The notes below the pieces were generated by a model. The model had not been told where the DNA came from, made no database searches, and was given only the letters and a program-made list of their open reading frames with translations. The position numbers were made by a program, and so were the translations under genes. Shown one piece after another: positions 1 through 8,263 of a stretch of 64,000 bases of DNA. How positions within the stretch are numbered: position 1 is the first letter of the stretch; every line of letters starts with the position of its first letter. The DNA comes from Nonomuraea africana (GTDB lineage Bacteria > Actinomycetota > Actinomycetes > Streptosporangiales > Streptosporangiaceae), in assembly GCF_014873535.1 (NCBI RefSeq), contig NZ_JADBEF010000001.1:3162001-3226000 (forward strand), in the 5' to 3' direction.

Positions 1-414
1 TGGATCGAAGGCGCGATCGAGCGTGGCGAGACCTGGCTCGCCCGCGTCGGCACCGCGACCGCCGGCACACTCACCCTCGACTGGGCAGACCCCCTGTGGG
101 CCGACGCCGGCGGGGCCGCCGGCTACGTCCACCGGATGGCGGTCCGCCGCCAGGCGGCAGGTCTGGGCGCGCTCCTCCTCGACTGGTCAGCGGACACCGC
201 ACGGTGCAACGGCCGGCACCTCCTGCGACTCGACTGCGTGGCGGCCAACGCCGGACTCCGCGCCTACTACGAGGCGCGCGGCTTCCTTCACCGAGGAGAC
301 GCGCCCGTGGGCGGGGCCCCCGGGCAGCGCCGCGACGACGGCCCCCGCACCTACGTCAGCCGCTATGAACTCACACTCCCGCCCGGGCCCGAATCCGCCG
401 CACTTCCGAGATGA
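1..414 (+). CDS. GNAT-family N-acetyltransferase, 5' end outside window
   Basis: An open frame runs from the first base to TGA at 412-414 and gives 137 residues without a start, so the N-terminus lies upstream. The fragment carries the GNAT acetyl-CoA binding signature: a strand ending YVHRMAV followed by RRQAAGLGALLLDW (R-x-x-G-x-G/A-type loop), then LRLDCVAANAGLRAYYEARGF, the usual beta-strand and helix 4 ending in a Y-x-x-x-GF element. Family members move an acetyl group from acetyl-CoA to an amine; the substrate cannot be read from the sequence. It ends 142 bases before the SDR gene on the same strand. Confidence 0.8.
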   Translation, partial: WIEGAIERGETWLARVGTATAGTLTLDWADPLWADAGGAAGYVHRMAVRRQAAGLGALLLDWSADTARCNGRHLLRLDCVAANAGLRAYYEARGFLHRGDAPVGGAPGQRRDDGPRTYVSRYELTLPPGPESAALPR

Positions 415-556
415 CGCACGGATCCCTTTCGAAAGAACCCTCAATCGCTTCCGCCGTCCCGGCGCCCGCCCGCCTGCGACATCGTTCTGGGCGAGTACAC
501 CGCCGTGCGGGCAAAAGGAGTTGCCCCGGCCGGGCCGATCCCGGACGATCCCTCCC

Positions 557-1333
557 GTGACCATCGAGCGCTCGCCCGCCGCCTCCCGCCCCCTCGCGCT
601 GGGGACCGGCGTGGGCCGTACCGTCGGCATCGGCGCGGGCATCGCCCGCCGGCTGGCCGCGTCGGGCTGGGACATCGCCCACACCTACTGGACCCCCTAC
701 GACGCGCGCATGAGCTGGGGCGTCGAGTCAGGGGCGAGCGCCGCGATCGAGAGAGACCTCGCCCGGCACGGCGCGGCCACCGCGTCGATCGAGGCGGACC
801 TCGCCGACCCCGGCACTCCCGCGCGGATCTTCGACGAGGCCGAACGCCTGCTCGGTGCCGTCACCGCGCTCGTGATGTGCCACTGCGAGTCGGTCGACTC
901 GGGCCTGCTCAACACCACGGTGGAGAGCTTCGACCGGCACTTCGCGGTCAACGCCCGCGCCACCTGGCTGCTGATCCGTGAGTACGGCACGCGCTACTCC
1001 GGCGCCCACGGCAGCGGCCGGATCATCAGCCTCACCAGCGACCACACGGTCGGCAACCTGCCGTACGGCGCGAGCAAGGGCGCGCTGGACCGCATCACCC
1101 TGGCCGCCGCCCGCGAGCTGGCCCACCTCGGCGTCACCGCCAACGTCGTCAACCCCGGACCGGTGGACACCGGCTGGATGTCCGACGAGCTGCGGGCCAC
1201 CTGCGTCAGCCAGACGCCGCTCGGCCGCCTCGGCACGCCGCAGGACACCGCGCACCTCGTGGACTTCCTCTGCTCGCCGGAGGGTCAGTGGATCAACGGT
1301 CAACTGCTGATGAGCAACGGCGGGCTCGCCTAG
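557..1333 (+). CDS. Short-chain dehydrogenase/reductase (SDR)
   Basis: A 258-residue classical SDR from a GTG start. The Rossmann motif TGVGRTVGIG lies at residues 17-26; the position before it is Gly where Val is more usual. The catalytic tetrad is visible as Ser158 in RIISLTS and Tyr170/Lys174 in YGASK. NVVNPGPVDTGWM and the C-terminal GQLLMSNGGLA are also family-typical. It should be a cytosolic NAD(P)-dependent oxidoreductase of unknown substrate. The start is uncertain: the frame is open further upstream and an AAGGAG-like ribosome site lies at 515-520, closer to a TTG than to this GTG. The GTG was chosen because SDR homology begins there. Its stop overlaps the AraC gene tail to tail by 4 bases. 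Confidence 0.85.
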   Translation: MTIERSPAASRPLALGTGVGRTVGIGAGIARRLAASGWDIAHTYWTPYDARMSWGVESGASAAIERDLARHGAATASIEADLADPGTPARIFDEAERLLGAVTALVMCHCESVDSGLLNTTVESFDRHFAVNARATWLLIREYGTRYSGAHGSGRIISLTSDHTVGNLPYGASKGALDRITLAAARELAHLGVTANVVNPGPVDTGWMSDELRATCVSQTPLGRLGTPQDTAHLVDFLCSPEGQWINGQLLMSNGGLA

Positions 1334-2268
1334 ACGAGAGCTCTGCCGGCCGCGCGATGCTCGCTCGGCCTCATGCCGAGGACGCGCTTGAAGGCGACGC
1401 TCAGCGCATACGCGTTGGAGTAGCCGACCCGGTGCGCGATGGCCTCGACGGTGGCGTCGGACGAGGCCAGCAGGTCGCACGCCTGGCAGAGCCGCCACTC
1501 GGTCAGGTAGGTCATGGGCGGCTGGCCCACCAGCTCGGCGAAGCGCTGGGCGAACGTCGCCCGCGACGCGCCCGCCTTCCGGGCCAGCTCCGCGACGGTC
1601 CACGGGTGCGCCGGGTTCTCGTGGATGAGCCGCAGGGCGCGGCCGACCAGTGGATCACCGTGCGCCTGGTACCAGGCGGGGGCGGCGGACTCCGGGCGAT
1701 CGAACCACTCCCGCAGGCTGGCCACCAGCAGCAGGTCGAGCAGCCGGTCGAGGACCGCCTGCCGGCCGGGCTTGTCCCTGCGGATCTCGCCGACGATCAT
1801 GTTCAGCGCCGGGCAGCCGTCGGGCCCCGCGGGGACCAGCGCGATCCGGGGCAGCGCGTCGAGCACCCGCCGCGAGACGCTGCCGCGCACCTGGTAGGTG
1901 CCCTTGAGCAGCACCGTGGAGGTGTCGAGGTCGCCCTCGTAGCCGCACATCGCCAGGCCCTCCGCGGCCTGCCCGTCGGGGGTCGTGCACCGCTCGGCGT
2001 CATGGACGACGGCCAGGGGCGGGGTGCTGGGGGCGTCGGCCACCGTGTACGGCTCAGGCCCCAGGACGAGCGCGACGTCCTGGGTCCGCAGCAGGACGGG
2101 CTCGCCGCCGTCGGGTGTCACCCACGCTTCGCCGCTCAGCATCGTGAGCAGGGTCAGCGGCGTGTCCTCGACGAAGCGCAGCGACCACGGCGGCCGCACG
2201 ATCGACTGGTCGAACAGCGCCCCAGCGGGCCGGACGTCGTGCAGCAGGCTCGACAGCGCGTCTTCCAC
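1330..2268 (-). CDS. AraC-family transcriptional regulator with cupin-type sensor domain
   Basis: A 312-residue regulator from a GTG start. The N-terminal half (RPPWSLRFVEDTPLTLLTMLSG onward) resembles the AraC-binding-like cupin domain, with HDAERC and AEGLAMCGYEGD in its second half. The C-terminal 85 residues hold two helix-turn-helix units: WTVAELARKAGASRATFAQRF and VEAIAHRVGYSNAYALSVAFKR, then G-M-R-P-S. This domain order is typical of regulators that control an adjacent oxidoreductase. Here the divergent NmrA-like gene starts 81 bases away, so that gene is the likely target. The ligand is unknown. Confidence 0.88.
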   Translation of the reverse strand: MEDALSSLLHDVRPAGALFDQSIVRPPWSLRFVEDTPLTLLTMLSGEAWVTPDGGEPVLLRTQDVALVLGPEPYTVADAPSTPPLAVVHDAERCTTPDGQAAEGLAMCGYEGDLDTSTVLLKGTYQVRGSVSRRVLDALPRIALVPAGPDGCPALNMIVGEIRRDKPGRQAVLDRLLDLLLVASLREWFDRPESAAPAWYQAHGDPLVGRALRLIHENPAHPWTVAELARKAGASRATFAQRFAELVGQPPMTYLTEWRLCQACDLLASSDATVEAIAHRVGYSNAYALSVAFKRVLGMRPSEHRAAGRALV

Positions 2269-2349
2269 CCTCGGGATTCTAGACGCTCGAACATCTGACT
2301 CAGCTCTTCAGCCATTCATCGTCCGGAGCTCTGCCGGTTGACTGACTCC

Positions 2350-3207
2350 ATGACAGAGATTCTGGTTGTGGGCGGCACGGGCAAGACCGGCCGCAGAGTG
2401 GCCGCCGGGCTGCGCGAGCGCGGCTTCACCCCCCGAGTAGCGTCCCGATCGAGCGCGCGGCGGTTCGACTGGGCGGACGAGCGGACGTGGCTCCCCGCGC
2501 TGTCCGGCGTCGGCGCGGCGTACCTGGTCGGCCCCCAGGGCGGAAACGCGGCCGAGCGGCTGCGGCCGTTCGCCGAGCTGGCGGTGGCGCACGGTGTCGA
2601 ACGGCTGGTCCTGCTGTCCGCGAGGGCGTGGGCCGAGCTCGACGACGCTGCGGGGCTCGCCGCCGAGCAGGCGGTGCGGGAGTCGGGAGCGGCGTGGACG
2701 ATCCTGCGTCCGACCTGGTTCGCGCAGAACTTCAGCGAGGACCGGCTGCTCGTGGATGCGGTGGCCGAAGGGGAGGTACGGCTGGCCACGGGCGAGGGAC
2801 GCGAGCCGTTCGTGGACCTGGAGGACGTCGCAGAGGTCGCGGTCGCGGCGATGACCAAGCCCGGCCACGACGGGCAGGTCTACGAGCTGTCCGGGCCCGA
2901 CGCGCTCACCTGGGGCGAGGCCGTGGACGAGATCGCGCGGGCGGCCGGCCGGCCCCTCCGGTTCACTGCCGTCAGCGGCGAGCGCAACCGGGAGGAGCTC
3001 GTGGCCCGCGGCTACCCGGCGGAGTTCGCGGCGGCGGTCGTCGCCCTGTTCGAGCACATCGGGCAGGGGCGCAGCCCCGGCCGCTCCGACGGGGTGCGAA
3101 GGGCGCTCGGCCGCGAGCCGGGCAGCTTCCGCGCCTACGCCCAGCGGACGGCCCGGTTCTGGCGTGACCAGGGCCGTGGACCGGCCACGGAGCGGGGAGG
3201 CGACTAG
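2350..3207 (+). CDS. NmrA-like / SDR-type NAD(P)-binding protein
   Basis: A 285-residue atypical short-chain dehydrogenase. MTEILVVGGTGKTGRR holds the glycine-rich NAD(P) motif GGTGKTG (residues 8-14). LVLLSARAWAELDDA and WTILRPTWFAQNFSEDRLL match the NmrA/HSCARG pattern, and there is no canonical YxxxK pair. The C-terminal half contains VYELSGPDALTWGEAVDEI. ATG 2350 begins directly at the Rossmann strand. An in-frame TTG at 2338 has a better-spaced GGAG at 2324-2327, so the protein may be four residues longer. It is transcribed divergently from the AraC-family gene, its likely regulator. Confidence 0.85.
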   Translation: MTEILVVGGTGKTGRRVAAGLRERGFTPRVASRSSARRFDWADERTWLPALSGVGAAYLVGPQGGNAAERLRPFAELAVAHGVERLVLLSARAWAELDDAAGLAAEQAVRESGAAWTILRPTWFAQNFSEDRLLVDAVAEGEVRLATGEGREPFVDLEDVAEVAVAAMTKPGHDGQVYELSGPDALTWGEAVDEIARAAGRPLRFTAVSGERNREELVARGYPAEFAAAVVALFEHIGQGRSPGRSDGVRRALGREPGSFRAYAQRTARFWRDQGRGPATERGGD

Positions 3208-3276
3208 CGCCACCGATGGTGGCCGACGCTCTCAGATGCGCTGGGCCCTGCCACTCGGCCATCATGGACATCAGCG

Positions 3277-3609
3277 TCAGCTGGTCGAGCCTGGGCTGCT
3301 CGGGGTCGAGCTCGCGGTAGACCTGGTGAATGTTGACCACGACCGCTCGGAGTCGAGCAGGGTGGCGTACTCGCCGAGGTCGACGTTGAAGGCGGCCTCG
3401 CGGAAGTACGATCGGCTGCCTGCCGTCCTCGTCGGCGGCGCCCGCCACCGCCCGCGTCGAGCACCGACGGATGCTCGCACAGCACCCGCTCGATCTCTCC
3501 GGGAGACGTTCTCGGTGTCGGGTTTGAGGATGTCGGTCTCCCTGTCGAGGAAGCTGACGTAGCCGTCGGGCTCGACCCGTACCACGTCGCCGGTGTGCAG
3601 CCAGTCACC
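3277..3609 (-). pseudogene. Acyl-CoA synthetase (ANL superfamily) central fragment, frameshifted
   Basis: On the minus strand, residues GDWLHTGDVVRVEPDGYV, then SFLDRETDILKPDTENVS, match the A7-A8 core and hinge region of acyl-CoA synthetases (TGD...DR...K...ENV). The sequence continues in another frame as SPGEIERVLCEHPSVLDA, so at least one frameshift is present, and no intact frame spans it. Fragments further downstream on this strand (VVNIHQVYRELDPEQPRLDQ, about 3220-3350) read like coding sequence but were not assigned to a family. The fragment stops exactly where plus-strand ligase sequence begins, which suggests an inversion breakpoint near 3607. Confidence 0.7.
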
Positions 3610-3677
3610 TGGTCGACGACCTGCCGCGCTCGCCCACGGGCAAGGTGCGCAAGCACGCCCTCGGCGGTGGATCGTGA
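3606..3677 (+). pseudogene. C-terminal tail of an acyl-CoA synthetase
   Basis: The plus strand reads HLVDDLPRSPTGKVRKHALG and ends in TGA at 3675-3677. LPRSPTGKVRK is the A10 motif that contains the catalytic lysine near the C-terminus of ANL adenylating enzymes. Nothing of the body of this ligase lies upstream on this strand. Its stop overlaps the GTG of the next ligase fragment (GTGA), so these were probably once consecutive genes in one operon. Confidence 0.65.
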
Positions 3678-4150
3678 CCGCGGGCCTGCTGCCGTTCGGG
3701 CGCCAGACCGTGGGATCGCTGCTGGCCACCCGGGCGGCGGCGACGCCGCACGCGCCGTTCCTCGCGTTCGACGACGGGGAGTCGACCACCGGGCTCGACT
3801 ACGCGGCCGCCGCGCGGCTCGCGGAGCGGGGCGCCGCCGTCCTCGCCGGTGCGGGCGTCGGCAGGGGTGATCGGGTCGCCCTGGTGCTGGACAACCGCCC
3901 CGAGTTCCTGGCCTGCTGGTTCGGCGCCGCCCTGATCGGCGCGATCGTCGTGCCCGCCGACCCGCAGACCAGCGTGGCAGAGCTGCGGCACATCGTCGGG
4001 CACGCGCGCTGCCGCGTCGTGGTGTGCCCGCCCCGCGGTCGAGCAGGCCGTGTCCGACGACGTGGCGCCCGACGACCGCTGGCTGGTGGTGCTGCCGCTG
4101 TTCCACGCCAACGCGCAGTACTACTGCGCCATGTCGGCGCTGGTCACCGG
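3674..4150 (+). pseudogene. Acyl-CoA synthetase N-terminal fragment with internal deletion
   Basis: From GTG 3674 the frame reads as the N-terminus of an acyl-CoA/carnitine-CoA ligase: VTAGLLPFGRQTVGSLLATR, AERGAAVLAGAGVGRGDRVA and LVLDNRPEFLACWFGAALIG, then PADPQTSVAELRHIVGHARC. After CRVVVC (about 4028) the frame is lost. It resumes in another frame as DDRWLVVLPLFHANAQYYCA (4065-4125), a segment that normally follows the A3 motif TSGTTGxPK. The A3 motif and roughly 100 residues around it are missing, so the gene cannot encode an active enzyme. The remains end at a 28-bp palindrome. Confidence 0.75.
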
Positions 4151-4178
4151 CGCCCCCGGGAGCCGGCTCCCGGGGGCG
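4151..4178. terminator. Perfect 28-bp palindrome, candidate bidirectional terminator
   Basis: CGCCCCCGGGAGCC is followed at once by its exact reverse complement, giving a 14-bp stem with no unpaired loop bases beyond those needed to turn. It lies between the end of the ligase debris (plus strand) and the stop of the epimerase-like gene (minus strand, 4197), the position expected for a shared terminator of convergent genes. There is no T-tract. Confidence 0.55.
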
Positions 4179-4196
4179 GCGCCGTCCTTCGTCGGG

Positions 4197-5135
4197 TCAA
4201 GACGCAGGGGAGGGCGAGAGTCCGTGGGTGAGCCCTTCGCGGTAGGAGGGATACCTGGGCGCCCAGCCCAGCTCGCGCTTGGCCCGCTCGGAGCTCAGCC
4301 GGATGCGGGTGCCCACCATGAGCGCGTACATGTACGGCATCGGGCGCAGCAGGGCGCTGGGCATCCTCAGCGGCGGCCGCGCGCCCGCAGCCGAGGCGAG
4401 CGCCCTGACGTAGTCGTCGAAGCGGACGGGATGGTCGTCCGCGACGTTGTAGGCCCGTCCGGCGCCGCCGCGTTCGAGCGCGGCCACCGTGGCGGAGGCG
4501 GCGTCCTCGATGTGGATGAGCGAGACGGTGCCCGCCGGGTCCGGCACGGGGAGCATCCGCTTCCTCGTCATCTCCATCAGCTTCCGCGTCGACGCTTCGG
4601 GGCCGTAGAACATGCCGTAGCGAAGGGAGACGCCTTCGAGGCCCGGCGTGCCGAACACCTGCTCCTCGTTGGCGCGCATCGAGCGCATGTGCGGGTCGAA
4701 GGCGCCCTGTCCCGGCTCGGCGAACGGGCGGTCCTCGGTGACCGGGTCCGCGCCGTGGTCGCGGTAGCCGTACCCCAGGAAGAACGACTGGGTGACGAAC
4801 CTGCGCGCGCCCACCAGCCCCGCCGCCTCGATGAGGTGGGCCGTGCCGCGGTCGCGCAGGGCGTCGGTGGCGTAGAGAGCGCGGTGGAACAGCGGCAGCC
4901 CGGTGATCGCGGTGGCCTCGTGGATCAGCGCGTCCGCCTGCCGGCCCTCGAGCGCGGCCAGCAGGGCCGCGCGGTCCATCATGTCCGCGACCACCGGGAC
5001 GGCACCCGCCTCGGCGAGCCGCCGGGCGCCGCCGCCGGACCTCGTGATGCCCAGCACCGTGTGACCGGCGGCGAGCAGGTGGCGGATCAGGACCGAGCCC
5101 AGCGTGCCGGTGGCCCCTGCGAGCAGGACGTTCAC
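4197..5135 (-). CDS. NAD-dependent epimerase/dehydratase family protein
   Basis: A 312-residue extended SDR. VNVLLAGATGTLGSVLIRHL gives the GxxGxxG cofactor loop at residues 7-13. SLRYGMFYGPEA, SLIHIEDAASATVAAL and RAYNVADDHPVRFDDYV are standard epimerase segments. The usual YxxxK is replaced around FFLGYGYRDHG, so catalysis may be atypical. The GTG start at 5135 has a GGAAGGGG ribosome site and overlaps the preceding membrane-protein stop by 4 bases (GTGA), so the two genes are translationally coupled. Substrate unknown. Confidence 0.85.
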   Translation of the reverse strand: MNVLLAGATGTLGSVLIRHLLAAGHTVLGITRSGGGARRLAEAGAVPVVADMMDRAALLAALEGRQADALIHEATAITGLPLFHRALYATDALRDRGTAHLIEAAGLVGARRFVTQSFFLGYGYRDHGADPVTEDRPFAEPGQGAFDPHMRSMRANEEQVFGTPGLEGVSLRYGMFYGPEASTRKLMEMTRKRMLPVPDPAGTVSLIHIEDAASATVAALERGGAGRAYNVADDHPVRFDDYVRALASAAGARPPLRMPSALLRPMPYMYALMVGTRIRLSSERAKRELGWAPRYPSYREGLTHGLSPSPAS

Positions 5136-5536
5136 GCGTTCGCCCCTTCCTTGGCGGTCCTTCGGTGATGAAGTGTGCGCAGCCTGGCCACGAGCCCGGC
5201 CGCGGCGACCAGCGAGATCGCCAGCAGCGACCACACGTCGCTGACGTGACCGCCGCCGAGTTCGAGGTCGACCGCGTGGTTCACCGCGTGGAAGGTGTTG
5301 GTGAACACGAAGCCCGCCAGCACCACCCCCACGACGTCGCGCCACCACAGCGCGCACAGCAGCATCAGCCCGATGCCGATCTGGAACACCCCGGCGTCGT
5401 GCAGGAAGTGCACGTGGTTCGGCCAGTTGGCCCACACGGCGAAACTCGCCGGATCGACCCGTGCCCATATCCCGGTGGCCAGCATCGACAGCGCGGCCAG
5501 CACGACGACGACTTTGACGAAACGACCCGTAGTCAT
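5132..5536 (-). CDS. Small four-helix membrane protein
   Basis: A 134-residue hydrophobic protein with about four membrane segments: VVVVLAALSMLATGIWARVD, the stretch GVFQIGIGLMLLCALWW, DVVGVVLAGFVFTNTFHAVN and LLAISLVAAAGLVARL. It resembles DoxX/DUF-type small membrane proteins, but no catalytic motif is visible. ATG 5536 is preceded by AAAGGACG, a good ribosome site, which rules out the longer upstream frame. It is first in a two-gene unit with the epimerase-like gene. Confidence 0.75.
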   Translation of the reverse strand: MTTGRFVKVVVVLAALSMLATGIWARVDPASFAVWANWPNHVHFLHDAGVFQIGIGLMLLCALWWRDVVGVVLAGFVFTNTFHAVNHAVDLELGGGHVSDVWSLLAISLVAAAGLVARLRTLHHRRTAKEGANA

Positions 5537-5691
5537 GATCCGTCCTTTCTTCCGTCTTCGTGCATCAGACGGGTCGACGAGGAACGGCTGTGACATGCCC
5601 TGGCTGTGATCTGACGCACACACGTCATTCATGTGGCGTGAGGAGAAAGGAACTTCTGGTGAGTGATCCGACGGCCTGCTCGGCCTCGGCG

Positions 5692-6129
5692 TCAGAAGTC
5701 GGTGATGATGCGGCTCAGGGTGGTGTGCAGCGCGGCGAGGCCGTCCTTGCCGAGCAGGGCCGCGAGGCGGCGTTCGAGCTCGTCGATCGCGGCGTATCCG
5801 GCCTTCAGCGCCTCGTCCCCCCTGTCGGTGAAGACGATGAGCTTGGCCCTGCGGTCGGCGGGGTCGGGCACCCTGCGCAGGTACCCCAGCTCCTCGAGGT
5901 CGTCGACCAGATCCCCCATGGCCTGCGGCGTCATCTGGGCCTTCTCCGCCAGCCTGACCAGCCGGATGCCCTCGTGCTCCATGTGGAAGAACACCGCCGA
6001 GTGAGCGGGCCTGAGACGGGCGTCGAAGGACCTGCCCGCCTCGAAGACGACGTCGGAGACGCGCAGATAGGCCTCGTACAGCAGGGCGACGATGTGCGGC
6101 GGATGCGTCGCGGCCAAGGCCTTCTCCAA
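5692..6129 (-). CDS. MarR-family transcriptional regulator
   Basis: About 145 residues with the MarR winged-helix layout: an N-terminal dimerisation helix, IRLVRLAEKAQMTPQAMGDL as helix-turn-helix, DLEELGYLRRVPDPADRRAK as the wing with its conserved D-R-R, and a C-terminal helix ending RIITDF. The only upstream starts are TTG codons (6129 and 6117), neither with a clear ribosome site, so the exact start is open. It is divergent from the maleylpyruvate isomerase-like gene, with a palindrome between them that is its likely operator. Confidence 0.87.
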   Translation of the reverse strand: MEKALAATHPPHIVALLYEAYLRVSDVVFEAGRSFDARLRPAHSAVFFHMEHEGIRLVRLAEKAQMTPQAMGDLVDDLEELGYLRRVPDPADRRAKLIVFTDRGDEALKAGYAAIDELERRLAALLGKDGLAALHTTLSRIITDF

Positions 6130-6132
6130 TTG

Positions 6133-6163
6133 CTAAGGCAGCATTATATTCAGGTTACCTTAG
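6133..6163. promoter_or_regulatory. Inverted repeat, candidate MarR operator
   Basis: CTAAGGCA (6133-6140) and TACCTTAG (6156-6163) form 8-bp arms with one mismatch around an AT-rich 15-base spacer. It lies between the divergent MarR and isomerase-like genes and reaches the ribosome site of the latter, so binding would affect both promoters. Confidence 0.6.
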
Positions 6164-6173
6164 GAGGTCAGCG

Positions 6174-6806
6174 ATGAACCGTGAAGAGATCTGGGCGGCC
6201 ATCCAAGCCGAGCGGTACGGCCTGGCCGACCTGCTCGACGCCCTGTCCGACGACGAGTGGGAGCGGCCGTCCCTGTGCGCCGGCTGGCGGGTGCGCGACG
6301 TGGCCGCCCACCTCGCGCTCGGACCGACCATCTCGAACGGCCGGGCACTGGTCGAGCTCGTCAGGGCGCGCGGCAGCTTCGACCGCATGATCCACGACAC
6401 CGCCGTACGGCACGCCAGGACACCGGCCGCCGAGATCGTCGAGCAGATCCGCGCCTCAGCCGTCTCGCGGCGTCTCGCACCCGGCACCAAGCCGCTCGAC
6501 CCGCTGTTCGACGCGCTCGTGCACGGCCAGGACATCGCCGTGCCGCTGGGCATCGAGCGCGTCATGCCGCTCGAGGCGGCCCGGACCGCCGCCGGCCACA
6601 TCTGGAACCGTGGCTTCCCGTTCTTCGCTCAGCGCCGGCTGCGCGGCCTGCGCCTGGTCGCCACCGACGTGGACTGGTCGGTCGGCGAGGGAGACGTGGT
6701 GGAGGGGCCCATTCAGGCGCTGCTCCTGCTGGTGGCCGCGCGGCCCGCCGCCCTGCCGGGCCTCGGCGGCGCGGGCGCGGCGGCGCTGCCCGCGCGGCTG
6801 TCGTGA
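6174..6806 (+). CDS. Maleylpyruvate isomerase N-terminal domain (DinB-like) protein
   Basis: A 210-residue protein of the mycothiol-dependent maleylpyruvate isomerase/DinB fold. Family features are AERYGLADLLDALSDDEWER, then PSLCAGWRVRDVAAHLALG, where the helix carries the metal-site His, and a later DPLFDALVHGQDIAVPLGIE with further histidine. Members use a divalent metal and often mycothiol, but the reaction here is unknown. ATG 6174 follows an AGGAGG site at ideal spacing. It is divergent from, and probably controlled by, the MarR gene. Confidence 0.85.
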   Translation: MNREEIWAAIQAERYGLADLLDALSDDEWERPSLCAGWRVRDVAAHLALGPTISNGRALVELVRARGSFDRMIHDTAVRHARTPAAEIVEQIRASAVSRRLAPGTKPLDPLFDALVHGQDIAVPLGIERVMPLEAARTAAGHIWNRGFPFFAQRRLRGLRLVATDVDWSVGEGDVVEGPIQALLLLVAARPAALPGLGGAGAAALPARLS

Positions 6807-6830
6807 CTCGGATCGGGACGGTGCCACCCC

Positions 6831-7151
6831 TCATCGCGGGGGGATGCTGATGCCGAGCATGCGCGCTCCCGTCTCCGTCCGGGGACGGTGCGCGCTGCCC
6901 GGCGCGAAGACCACGTAACTGCCCGGCCCGAGCCGGTGGCCGTTGTCGATGAACTCCCCCGACACGACGTAGTAGCGCTCCTCCCCTTCGTGCACGTCCA
7001 CCTCCGGCCATTCGGCGCCCGGCGCGAAGTCGTACATCCATCCGCGCGCCTGGTCGGTGGCGGGCAGCCCGCGCCGGACGATCCCGGGCGACACCTCCAC
7101 CGCTTCCACCTCGTCGACCCGCAGGATCTTCATGTCTCCGGTTTCCGTCAT
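6831..7151 (-). CDS. Cupin-domain protein
   Basis: A 106-residue single cupin. EWPEVDVHEGEERYYVVSGE forms motif 1 with His and Glu ligands, and GPGSYVVFAPGSAHRPRTET forms motif 2 with its His. The arrangement resembles ChrR-like cupins that bind a metal. The function is unknown. Two in-frame ATGs are available (7151 and 7133); the longer form is given. It is divergent from the GlxA-type regulator, which may control it. Confidence 0.8.
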   Translation of the reverse strand: MTETGDMKILRVDEVEAVEVSPGIVRRGLPATDQARGWMYDFAPGAEWPEVDVHEGEERYYVVSGEFIDNGHRLGPGSYVVFAPGSAHRPRTETGARMLGISIPPR

Positions 7152-7223
7152 GGCCCCTATCGTGGCCGCGTCGGCGGGCCGGGCACGAGTGTCCTGATTG
7201 ACGTTCTCAGGTACTTTCTTGCC

Positions 7224-8171
7224 ATGCACCGTCATCGAGTCGTGGCCCTGGCGCTGCCGCCGCAGTCCACCTTCGAGCTGGCGTGCGCCGCCGAGGTCTT
7301 CGGGGTCAGCCGTCCCGGCCTGCCGTCCCGCTACGAGTTCACGGTGTGCGCCGAACGGCCGGGCCCGGTGCCCACCCTCGCGGGCTACGACATGGGGGTC
7401 GGCGAGGGCCTGGCGGCGATGGAGTCGGCCGACACGATCGTGATCCCGGGCTGGCAGCGCCCTGAGGAGCCCGTCGCGCCCGCCGTGCTCGGCGCGCTGC
7501 GGCGAGCGCACGAGCGCGGCGCGCGGCTGGTCTCGATCTGCTCGGGCGCCTTCCTGCTGGCCCAGGCGGGACTGCTCGACCGGCGCAGGGCCACCACGCA
7601 CTGGCGGATGGCCGCCGAGCTGGCGGCGCGCTTTCCCGACGTCGAGGTGGACCCCGACGTCCTGTACGTCGACCTGGGTGACATCGCCACCAGCGCGGGC
7701 ACCGCGGCGGGCATCGACCTGTGCCTGCACCTGGTCCGTGGCGACCAGGGCGCCGCCTACGCCGCGCAGGTCGCCAGGCACATGGTCATGCCGCCGCACA
7801 GGGAGGGCGGCCAGCTGCAGTACGCCGCCCCCGCAGCCGAGGGCCGGCGGCCCGACTCGCTGGCGCCCCTCCTCGACTGGGCCGCCGAACGGCTGCACGA
7901 ACCGCTCGATCTGGACGCTCTCGCCGTCCAGGCCGGGGTGTCCGCCCGCACGCTCGCCCGCAGGTTCGCCGAGCAACTCGGCGTCAGCCCCGGCAGGTGG
8001 CTGCTGGCGCAACGCATCGCGGCCGCCCAGGCCCTGCTGGAGGAGACCGACCTCCCTGTCGAGACGATCGCCACGCGGGTCGGGCTGTCATCGGCGGCCA
8101 ACCTTCGCCGGCGCTTCCACCGCGCCCTGCGCACCACACCCGCCGCCTACCGGCGCGCCTTCGGCCGGTAG
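7224..8171 (+). CDS. GlxA-type AraC-family regulator (DJ-1/PfpI sensor plus HTH)
   Basis: A 315-residue protein. The N-terminal 190 residues form a class I glutamine amidotransferase-like domain with the nucleophile-elbow sequence ARLVSICSGAFLLAQAGLL, then RRATTHWRMAAELAARFPD and TSAGTAAGIDLCLHLVR. The C-terminal AraC domain follows: LDLDALAVQAGVSARTLARR and VETIATRVGLSSAANLRRRF. The architecture is that of GlxA/FtrA regulators. The start ATG 7224 begins at the first strand of the amidotransferase fold. Targets are unknown; the divergent cupin gene is the nearest candidate. Confidence 0.9.
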   Translation: MHRHRVVALALPPQSTFELACAAEVFGVSRPGLPSRYEFTVCAERPGPVPTLAGYDMGVGEGLAAMESADTIVIPGWQRPEEPVAPAVLGALRRAHERGARLVSICSGAFLLAQAGLLDRRRATTHWRMAAELAARFPDVEVDPDVLYVDLGDIATSAGTAAGIDLCLHLVRGDQGAAYAAQVARHMVMPPHREGGQLQYAAPAAEGRRPDSLAPLLDWAAERLHEPLDLDALAVQAGVSARTLARRFAEQLGVSPGRWLLAQRIAAAQALLEETDLPVETIATRVGLSSAANLRRRFHRALRTTPAAYRRAFGR

Positions 8172-8263
8172 GCCGCGCTCATCTCGGGTGGATACGCCAG
8201 GATCAGCACCCTCGCGTCCAGCGGCATCGAGCTGACATTCCGGTAGGCGGCCCGGTCGCACCT
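8147..8263 (-). pseudogene. Cupin-like C-terminal fragment cut by the IS
   Basis: On the minus strand an open frame runs from the IS edge to TAG at 8147-8149 and reads AYRNVSSMPLDARVLILAYP then PEMSAAYRPKARR. AYRN-x-S followed by a hydrophobic strand resembles the final strands of a cupin. The rest of the gene is absent on the other side of the IS, where a P450 tail is found. It overlaps the end of the GlxA-type gene antisense, which lowers confidence. Confidence 0.4.
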
